A DNA stretch of 23,101 nucleotides from an uncultured Bacilli bacterium (GTDB lineage Bacteria > Bacillota_I > Bacilli_A > RF39 > UBA660): positions 1-23,101 of the forward strand of contig CAKOKM010000021.1 of assembly GCA_934091015.1 (NCBI GenBank), given 5' to 3'. Position 1 is the first letter of the stretch. The number at the start of each line of letters is the position of its first letter. This document shows, in pieces, positions 1 to 4,420 of this stretch. Both the position numbers and the translations under genes were made by a program. Under the pieces are notes generated by a model that ran no database searches, had not been told where the DNA came from, and was given only the letters and a program-made list of their open reading frames with translations.

Positions 1-231
1 AACGAATTTGATATATTTTTTAAGGATAACAAAGATAATTTACAAACTTGTGAATATTTACTACCAGATGTAGTTTGTAAAGGAATAAAAGATAATATAA
101 TAAAGGTTAAAGCTTTATCTACAACAGCAGTTTGGTATGGAATGACATATAAAGAAGATAAAGAATTACTTGTTAATGCTATAAACGAAATGGTTAAACA
201 AGGATTATATCCTGATAATTTATGGAATTAA
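1..231 (+). CDS. C-terminal part of a nucleotidyltransferase-like protein (5' truncated)
   Basis: Frame 1 is open from the first base to TAA at 229-231, giving the last 76 residues of a protein that begins outside the window. The tail contains WYGMTYKEDKELLVNAINEM followed by a Leu-Tyr-Pro-Asp-Asn-Leu-Trp-Asn end. This resembles the C-terminus of Firmicutes/Bacteroidetes NDP-sugar pyrophosphorylase-like nucleotidyltransferases, where a W-[FY]-G-[VM]-T-Y-K-E-D-K stretch precedes a G-[VL]-Y-P-x-x-L-W ending. The catalytic N-terminal Rossmann-like domain is not visible, so the substrate cannot be named. A perfect 10-bp terminator follows 9 bases after the stop. The family assignment is from memory of the tail motif and is moderate. 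Confidence 0.5.
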   Translation, partial: NEFDIFFKDNKDNLQTCEYLLPDVVCKGIKDNIIKVKALSTTAVWYGMTYKEDKELLVNAINEMVKQGLYPDNLWN

Positions 232-240
232 TACCAAAAT

Positions 241-269
241 AAAAATAACGAATATACGTTATTTTTATT
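241..269 (+). terminator. Rho-independent terminator after the nucleotidyltransferase-like gene
   Basis: AAAAATAACG (241-250) and CGTTATTTTT (257-266) form a perfect 10-bp stem around a 6-base loop; the U-rich 3' arm doubles as the T tract. It insulates the upstream gene from the peptide module whose -35 starts at 268. Confidence 0.75.
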
Positions 270-296
270 GACTAGCGAAATATTGTTTGATAAAAT
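268..296 (+). promoter_or_regulatory. Promoter of peptide mRNA, copy A
   Basis: TTGACT (268-273), 17-nt spacer, TAAAAT (291-296). Transcription should begin near A304, at the conserved AGGAAC segment. The spacer shares the GCGAA-TAT-GTTTGA pattern with copy B. Confidence 0.8.
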
Positions 297-328
297 ATGT
301 TTTAGGAACAACTAATTGTTTTGGTGGT

Positions 329-363
329 TATCGCTCAAATTCTATAAAAGAAAGTGGGTGGTG
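329..363 (+). promoter_or_regulatory. RBS-sequestering helix, copy A
   Basis: TATCGCTC (329-336) pairs with GGGTGGTG (356-363): U-G, A-U, U-G, C-G, G-U, C-G, U-G, C-G. The 3' strand is the only SD-like sequence (GGTGG) in front of the ATG at 367. Copies B and C form the same helix in the same register with different bases, including an A-U to C-G double change, so the pairing looks selected. It should keep translation of the peptide low unless the mRNA is processed or refolded. Confidence 0.65.
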
Positions 364-366
364 GTT

Positions 367-456
367 ATGAGTAAAAAAATGTTATATTTTATAATATTTA
401 ATTTATTTATAATAATATTTTTATTAATTATGCTACTTTTTAAAGTAGCTAACTAA
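367..456 (+). CDS. Small hydrophobic peptide, putative type I toxin, copy A (29 aa)
   Basis: ATG at 367 to TAA at 454-456 encodes 29 residues: a short basic start MSKKMLYF, a continuous hydrophobic stretch of Leu/Ile/Phe from about residue 6 to 25, and the polar end FKVAN. This is the shape of a single membrane-spanning toxin peptide. Translation would rely on the weak SD GGTGG, which is paired in the predicted 5' UTR helix. The same peptide, with changes at residues 9, 11, 18, 22 and 28 (MINLF core, FKVTN end), is encoded twice more at 22186 and 22555. Conservation of the reading frame, start context GTTATGAG and both stop-proximal codons across copies supports real coding. Reading it as a type I toxin is an inference from the antisense RNA architecture. 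A signalling or bacteriocin-like peptide is the alternative. I do not recognise the sequence as belonging to a named toxin family. Confidence 0.72.
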   Translation: MSKKMLYFIIFNLFIIIFLLIMLLFKVAN

Positions 457-457
457 T

Positions 458-562
458 AAAAAAATACCAAAACACAGGGGGTTTTGGTATAACCAAAGTT
501 TTGGTAACCATCTAACCTCTAAAATTAGATGTTCCTTTTTATTTTATGTAAGTCTTGCTTAC
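458..562 (-). ncRNA. Putative antisense (antitoxin) RNA, copy A
   Basis: Predicted minus-strand RNA of ~105 nt. The start near 562 follows the -10 (569-574) and lies exactly on a GTAAG/CTTAC 5' hairpin (548-552/558-562). The RNA then reads through the complement of the mRNA terminator and ends at the stem TACCAAAAC/GTTTTGGTA (465-473/481-489) followed, on this strand, by seven T's (464-458). It is complementary to the whole 3' UTR of the peptide mRNA and stops just beyond the TAA codon. Its internal AGGAACATCTAATT closely copies the 5' end of the peptide mRNA. Confidence 0.72.
509..540 (+). terminator. Terminator of peptide mRNA, copy A
   Basis: CATCTAA (509-515) pairs with TTAGATG (525-531), followed by TTCCTTTTT. 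The 3' part AATTAGATGTTCCT (523-536) is also complementary, 13 of 14 bases, to the mRNA 5' end AGGAACAACTAATT (304-317), so the 5' end of the message can compete with this hairpin. Confidence 0.75.
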
Positions 563-568
563 GTATTC

Positions 569-597
569 ATAATATCAAATAATAGGCGAAATTTCAA
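569..597 (-). promoter_or_regulatory. Promoter of antisense RNA, copy A
   Basis: On the minus strand TTGAAA (597-592), 17-nt spacer, TATTAT (574-569). The same geometry, with a 17-nt spacer, recurs in copies B and C although the spacer sequence differs. Confidence 0.75.
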
Positions 598-606
598 GTT
601 TTTTAT

Positions 607-981
607 CTATTTGTTTACATTAATTATTTTTTCATAAATAACATTTCGATCAATTATTTCTTGTTTCTTCTTATAAATAGGAATTAAATGTAAATGATAA
701 TGTTTAATAACTTGAGTCATTCCATAGTTAACTAAGAATACCATTCCATCTGGATTTAATGCATCAAATAACAATTTACGCATTTTTTTAGCAACATCAT
801 TAATATGTCCTAAAGTTTCATTATCCATTTCATCAATATCTGTAATATGTTTTTTAGGTATAATTAAAGTATGACCATTTGCATCAGGGTAAGCATCTAG
901 TATTACTTTGACAATATCATCTTCATAAATACATAAAGAGTCACATTCGTTTTTATTAATTTTACAAAATAAACAATCCAT
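607..981 (-). CDS. HIT-family nucleotide hydrolase/transferase (HinT-like)
   Basis: This 124-residue protein has the histidine-triad signature HYHLHLIP with His94, His96 and His98. It also carries the N-terminal Cys3-x2-Cys6 pair, which with a downstream His commonly binds zinc in HinT-type proteins. The stretch DAYPDANGHTLIIPKKHITD is the usual nucleotide-binding edge. Family members hydrolyse purine-nucleoside phosphoramidates or related adenylates; the exact substrate cannot be told. The conserved NxGxxAGQ before the triad appears here as VNYGMTQVIK. ATG at 981 is preceded by GGTGAT. It is the only minus-strand protein gene in the window and diverges from the small gene at 1093. No terminator of its own is seen: its stop lies 9 bases from the -35 of the copy A antisense promoter, so its transcript probably runs into the antisense RNA and ends at the hairpin at 465-489. 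Confidence 0.9.
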   Translation of the reverse strand: MDCLFCKINKNECDSLCIYEDDIVKVILDAYPDANGHTLIIPKKHITDIDEMDNETLGHINDVAKKMRKLLFDALNPDGMVFLVNYGMTQVIKHYHLHLIPIYKKKQEIIDRNVIYEKIINVNK

Positions 982-996
982 TTTATCACCAAATTA

Positions 997-1025
997 ATCT
1001 TATCATATTTCAACAGTTATTACAA
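997..1025 (-). promoter_or_regulatory. Promoter of HIT gene
   Basis: Minus strand TTGTAA (1025-1020), 17-nt spacer, TAAGAT (1002-997), 16 bases upstream of the ATG. Confidence 0.65.
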
Positions 1026-1039
1026 ATAAGAAAAAATGT

Positions 1040-1068
1040 TTGCGTTTTTTTAGTTTATATGCTATCAT
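1040..1068 (+). promoter_or_regulatory. Promoter of the small gene at 1093
   Basis: TTGCGT (1040-1045), 17-nt spacer, TATCAT (1063-1068); back to back with the HIT promoter. Confidence 0.6.
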
Positions 1069-1092
1069 ATAGTTGTTTAAGGGGGAATTTTA

Positions 1093-1284
1093 ATGAATTT
1101 AAACAGTATTGTTGCTCATGAATTAGCTATTAAAGTTGCAGTAGAAATGCTAGAAAAACAAGTACAAAGAAATGAAATTTTAGATTATGAAAAATCAGCT
1201 AATTTATTCACTGGTGCTTATATGAACGCTTTCGAAATATTAAATGGTGAAGAATTTAATTGTTCAAAAAGTCATAGAAGATAA
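1093..1284 (+). CDS. Small hypothetical protein (63 aa)
   Basis: ATG at 1093 follows a strong AAGGGGG ribosome-binding site by 7 bases and a good promoter, and the gene is closed by its own terminator, so this is a monocistronic, well-expressed-looking gene. The protein is soluble and probably mostly helical: an amphipathic stretch from about residue 6 to 30 (VAHELAIKVAVEMLEKQV), a second helix-like region at 32-55, and a basic Cys-containing tail ending SKSHRR. No signal peptide, membrane segment or family motif is recognised. Function unknown. Confidence 0.75.
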   Translation: MNLNSIVAHELAIKVAVEMLEKQVQRNEILDYEKSANLFTGAYMNAFEILNGEEFNCSKSHRR

Positions 1285-1310
1285 AATCATAATAATTTAT
1301 GGTTTTTTCT
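1284..1310 (+). terminator. Terminator after the small gene
   Basis: AAATCATAA (1284-1292) pairs with TTATGGTTT (1297-1305) with one G-U pair, followed by further T's. It begins at the last base of the stop codon. Confidence 0.7.
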
Positions 1311-1322
1311 TTTGATTTAACA

Positions 1323-1331
1323 TGATATAAT
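1323..1331 (+). promoter_or_regulatory. Extended -10 promoter of gpsA
   Basis: TG (1323-1324), one base, then consensus TATAAT (1326-1331). No good -35 is seen. The predicted start near 1338 lies downstream of the in-frame ATG at 1333, which excludes that codon as the gpsA start. Confidence 0.65.
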
Positions 1332-1356
1332 CATGGTTGTTAGAAAGAGGCGAACT

Positions 1357-2334
1357 ATGAATATTGGACTGATTGGAGCAGGTGCCTATGGTCAGGCTAT
1401 GGCTATGATGTTATTAAAAAATAATAATAATGTAGTAATGTGGACTGAAAATGAAGAAAAATATGAATTTTATAAAGAAAATAATGAAATAAAAAGTTTA
1501 ATAAATGGTGTAAAAATATCTCAAAAAATAAAATTAACCAATGATATTAAAGAAGCAAGTTTAAATAAAGATATAATTTTTATAATGACAACTGCACATT
1601 ATGTTGGTGAAATTTGTGACAAAATTAATCCTTATATAACTAAAAAAACAATTATATGCATTGCATCAAAAGGAATTGAAAATATAAGTTGTAAATTTTT
1701 AAGTGATATTGCATATGAAAAATTAAAAACTAAACATATTGCAATTATATCAGGTCCATCTTTTGCAATTGATATGGCAAATAATTACCCAGTTGGTTTA
1801 TCTATTGCATCATTAAGCAAAAAAACTATTAAATTAATTAAACAATCTTTAGTTAGTGACTCAGTTAAGTTAAGAGAAACAACTGATTTAATTGGCGTTC
1901 AAATATGTGGAAGTATTAAAAATGTTATTGCTTTAGCAGCAGGTATGTTAGATGGTATGAATTATCCTGAATCTACTCAAAGTTTTTTGATAACCGAGTC
2001 TTTAAATGATATTAAAGAACTCATAAAATCGTTAGGCGGAAACCCTAAAACATGCTTATCATTTGCTGGTTTAGGTGATTTGCTACTAACCTGTACATCA
2101 ACAAAAAGCCGTAATTTCAAATTCGGTAAATTAGTAGGAAGTGGAGCTAGTAAAGAAATTCAAAATAAATTTTTAGAAGAAAATACAGTAGAAGGATATT
2201 ATACCCTTCATAGTGTCTATAAATTAGTCAAAAAGAAAAAAATTAAAATGCCAATAATTGACGTAATTTATAAAATTATAGTTAATAATAATAATCCTCA
2301 TGAATTAGTAACATTATTAATAAATAAGAAATAG
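1357..2334 (+). CDS. gpsA: NAD(P)H-dependent glycerol-3-phosphate dehydrogenase
   Basis: This enzyme reduces dihydroxyacetone phosphate to sn-glycerol-3-phosphate in the cytosol, the entry to phospholipid synthesis. The 325-residue protein begins with the Rossmann nucleotide-binding loop GAGAYGQA (residues 7-14). Family signatures follow: IASKGIE (equivalent to ATKGLE), SGPSFAIDMA, the catalytic-lysine segment CGSIKNVIALAAGMLDG, and FAGLGDLLLTCTSTKSRN near the C-terminal third. The start at 1357 is preferred over the in-frame ATG at 1333 because the latter lies within two bases of the TATAAT -10; an AGAGGCG site precedes 1357. The stop is 16 bases before whiA and no terminator intervenes, so the two genes are probably cotranscribed. 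Length and motifs are normal for the family. Confidence 0.95.
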   Translation: MNIGLIGAGAYGQAMAMMLLKNNNNVVMWTENEEKYEFYKENNEIKSLINGVKISQKIKLTNDIKEASLNKDIIFIMTTAHYVGEICDKINPYITKKTIICIASKGIENISCKFLSDIAYEKLKTKHIAIISGPSFAIDMANNYPVGLSIASLSKKTIKLIKQSLVSDSVKLRETTDLIGVQICGSIKNVIALAAGMLDGMNYPESTQSFLITESLNDIKELIKSLGGNPKTCLSFAGLGDLLLTCTSTKSRNFKFGKLVGSGASKEIQNKFLEENTVEGYYTLHSVYKLVKKKKIKMPIIDVIYKIIVNNNNPHELVTLLINKK

Positions 2335-2350
2335 AAAAGAAGTGATTTAA

Positions 2351-3253
2351 ATGACCTTTACAACCCAGATTAAAGATGAAATAACTAAAGAAAATCTTGC
2401 TTCACCAGATGCATTAATCTCATTATGTATTTATTTAAAATTAAATAGTGAAATAACTGATAAAAGTATAATTATCTATACCGAAAATGCATCAACTGCT
2501 AGATGGATATTTAAACTTTTAAAACAATTTTATAATGTTGATATTCATTTAACATCAAGAACTATTAAAAGATTTAAAAAAAGAAATATATATATTCTAG
2601 AAATAAAAAATAAAGTAGATACTATTATCAAAGATATAGATAACACCATGAATAATATTGTAAATGGTAGTAAAGAAGAAAAAGTAGCTTTTTTAAAGGG
2701 GGTATTTTTATCAAGTGGTAGTATCAACGATCCAAAAAAGAATGTTTATCATTTAGAATTTTTGGTTAAAGAAGAGACTACAGCTAAACTAATAAACAAA
2801 TTACTTCATTATTTAAAATTTGATAGTAAAATAATCAAAAGAGAACATGAATATATGGTTTATATTAAAAAGAGTGAACAAATAAGTGACTTTATTAAAT
2901 ATTTAAATGCAATTAATGCTTTATTTTACTTTGAGGATATTAGAATATATAAAGATCATAAAAATATGGTTAATAGATTAAATAATTGTGAACAAGCGAA
3001 TTTAGAAAAAAGTTTAAAAAATAGCACTTTAATAGTTAATAATATAAATTATTTAAAAGATAATGATTTAATGATCCTTTTAGATGATCGTACTAAGGAA
3101 ATATTAGAATATAAATTAAAATATCCCGATACTTCTATGGATGAACTTGCTAAAATAGTTTCATTAGAAACCGATAAATCAATAACCAAATCTGGAGTAA
3201 ATCATCACTTTAGAAAATTAAATGAAATAGTAAAAAAACATAAAGAAAAATAA
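2351..3253 (+). CDS. whiA: DNA-binding protein WhiA
   Basis: This 300-residue protein has the WhiA (former DUF199) layout: an N-terminal degenerate LAGLIDADG-like part (about 1-200) with the FLKGVFLSSGSINDPKKNYHLEF-type segment (FLKGVFLSSGSINDP visible), and a C-terminal helix-turn-helix. The latter holds the diagnostic ITKSGVNHHFRKLNEI (about 279-294), preceded by YPDTSMDELAKIVS. WhiA is conserved across Gram-positive bacteria, including those that do not sporulate, where it affects cell division and chromosome segregation. In many Firmicutes it sits with yvcJ/yvcK; here it follows gpsA instead. ATG at 2351 has a modest AGAAGTG site. A terminator follows directly. Confidence 0.93.
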   Translation: MTFTTQIKDEITKENLASPDALISLCIYLKLNSEITDKSIIIYTENASTARWIFKLLKQFYNVDIHLTSRTIKRFKKRNIYILEIKNKVDTIIKDIDNTMNNIVNGSKEEKVAFLKGVFLSSGSINDPKKNVYHLEFLVKEETTAKLINKLLHYLKFDSKIIKREHEYMVYIKKSEQISDFIKYLNAINALFYFEDIRIYKDHKNMVNRLNNCEQANLEKSLKNSTLIVNNINYLKDNDLMILLDDRTKEILEYKLKYPDTSMDELAKIVSLETDKSITKSGVNHHFRKLNEIVKKHKEK

Positions 3254-3255
3254 TT

Positions 3256-3286
3256 AATCAATGGAGAATTCTTCATTGATTTTTTA
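3256..3286 (+). terminator. Terminator of the gpsA-whiA unit
   Basis: AATCAATG (3256-3263) and CATTGATT (3274-3281) form a perfect 8-bp stem, followed by TTTTT. Confidence 0.8.
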
Positions 3287-3370
3287 TGCATATTTTTTAT
3301 AATAAATAACTAATATTTATAAGAAGTATTTATAAATTACAACAAAATTAAAAAAATTGCGAAAATTCAA

Positions 3371-3399
3371 TTGACAAATTCATAATTTTTTCCTAGTAT
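3371..3399 (+). promoter_or_regulatory. Promoter of the pilus operon
   Basis: TTGACA (3371-3376), 17-nt spacer, TAGTAT (3394-3399), with A/T tracts upstream (3330-3370) that could act as an UP element. The remaining sequence between whiA and this promoter holds nothing else that I recognise. Confidence 0.8.
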
Positions 3400-3407
3400 A
3401 AATAACT

Positions 3408-3424
3408 AACAAGAAGAGCTTGTT
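3408..3424 (+). other. 5' hairpin of the pilus operon mRNA
   Basis: AACAAG (3408-3413) pairs with CTTGTT (3419-3424), placing a small hairpin within the first bases of the predicted transcript, ahead of the AGGAGG site at 3434-3439. It could protect the 5' end of the long pilus mRNA; no ligand-type structure is evident. Confidence 0.45.
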
Positions 3425-3447
3425 AAAACTGATAGGAGGTTGTGGTT

Positions 3448-3816
3448 ATGGAAAAGCAAGATTTGCGTAAACTTAAAAGAAAAGATTTATTAGAACTTTT
3501 ATTAAAACAAGCAACTAGAATTAAAGAACTTGAAGATGAGATTATAACACTTAATAATAAGTTAGAATCAAGAAAAATTATAATTAATGAATCAGGTTCC
3601 ATTGCCGAAGCCGCACTTAAATTAAATAACATATTTGAAGATGCCCAAAAATCTATTGACGATTACGTTAGTAATGTTAAGGATAAATGTGAAGAAATGA
3701 TTAAAGAAACAGAAAACAAGTGTACTGAATTATCTAAGGGCAATAACAGAAAAAAAGTGAAAGTTACAATAAAAAATTCATCAATTAAAAAAGGTAAAAA
3801 AGGTAATTCAAAATGA
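3448..3816 (+). CDS. Coiled-coil protein of the pilus operon
   Basis: This 122-residue protein is predicted to be cytoplasmic. Residues about 1-45 are a charged coiled coil (LRKLKRKDLLELLLKQATRI, then KELEDEI), followed by a segment GSIAEAALKLNNIFEDAQKS, a second helical region with two Cys, and a very lysine-rich tail. Proteins of this pattern often open sortase-pilus loci next to a signal peptidase gene; their role is not established. The start ATG at 3448 lies 8 bases after AGGAGG; an in-frame GTG at 3442 is too close to that site. The gene ends in TGA overlapping the next ATG by four bases, which implies translational coupling to the signal peptidase. Confidence 0.75.
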   Translation: MEKQDLRKLKRKDLLELLLKQATRIKELEDEIITLNNKLESRKIIINESGSIAEAALKLNNIFEDAQKSIDDYVSNVKDKCEEMIKETENKCTELSKGNNRKKVKVTIKNSSIKKGKKGNSK

Positions 3817-4400
3817 AAAATAAAAAAGTTGTTAATTATAATGATTTATCTATTGATGATATAAAAAATGAATTAAATAGAGAAAAATATAAGAATAGTT
3901 TTAGTAAAATCCTTACAAATACATTGTTTGTATTAATCATAATATTAGCTATAGGTTCAATTATTACAACAATATTTATGCCTGTAATCGAAGTTAGTGA
4001 TTCAAGTATGAAACCTTTAATAAATGATGGAGATATAATTTTAACCTATAAAACAAATAAATTTAAACAAGGAGATGTAGTAGCGTTTTATCATGGTAAT
4101 AAGATATTAATTAAAAGAGTTATTGGAATAAGTGGAGATTTTGTTAACATAGATGTAAATGGAAATGTATTTGTAAATGGTTCATTAATTCAAGAAGATT
4201 ATGTTAAAGAATTAAAAAAGGGAGATACAAATGTCAGTTTTCCCATTCAAGTACCAGCTAGTTCAATATTTGTACTTAGTGATGAAAGAGATAACACATT
4301 TGATTCAAGAATAGAAGAGATTGGTTCAGTTAAAGAAAGTGATATTATTGGAAAAGTTATTTTAAAAATTTATCCAATTAATAATATTAAATTCATATAA
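3813..4400 (+). CDS. Signal peptidase I of the pilus locus
   Basis: This 195-residue membrane-bound serine protease cleaves signal peptides on the outer face of the membrane. There is a ~30-residue cytoplasmic N-terminus, one membrane helix (about 34-55), then the catalytic domain: box B SSMKP with Ser65 as nucleophile, box D IKRVIG with Lys101 as general base, and box E DERDNTFDSR (family GDNRxxSxDSR). The first position of box E is SDERDN rather than GDN. Its place directly before three exported pilus proteins suggests that it is dedicated to them. It is coupled to the coiled-coil gene by an ATGA overlap. The housekeeping signal peptidase is presumably elsewhere. Confidence 0.92.
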   Translation: MKNKKVVNYNDLSIDDIKNELNREKYKNSFSKILTNTLFVLIIILAIGSIITTIFMPVIEVSDSSMKPLINDGDIILTYKTNKFKQGDVVAFYHGNKILIKRVIGISGDFVNIDVNGNVFVNGSLIQEDYVKELKKGDTNVSFPIQVPASSIFVLSDERDNTFDSRIEEIGSVKESDIIGKVILKIYPINNIKFI

Positions 4401-4420
4401 TATTTTATCAGGGAGGTTTT

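Larger units (their letters stand above)
268..597. repeat. Peptide/antisense RNA module, copy A
   Basis: First of three copies of a ~330-bp unit; the others are at 22089-22414 and 22457-22784. Order on the plus strand: promoter, 5' segment AGGAACAACTAATTG, RBS-sequestering helix, 29-codon ORF, CCAAAAC/GTTTTGG hairpin (a terminator for the opposite strand), ATCTAA/TTAGAT mRNA terminator, GTAAG/CTTAC hairpin, and an antisense promoter on the minus strand. No transposase or terminal inverted repeats are seen. Copy A is the most diverged of the three, but every functional element is kept. Confidence 0.85.

Noticed and set aside
1333..1356. Longer gpsA start at ATG 1333
   Set aside because: It lies two bases after the TATAAT -10, so it would be outside the mRNA, and the extra residues do not fit the usual GpsA N-terminus.
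3442..3447. GTG start for the coiled-coil gene
   Set aside because: Only 2 bases from AGGAGG; ATG 3448 has correct spacing.
3813..3816. Mycoplasma-type code (TGA as Trp)
   Set aside because: Trp is encoded by TGG throughout and TGA ends the coiled-coil gene within an ATGA overlap; however, it is the only TGA stop I found.
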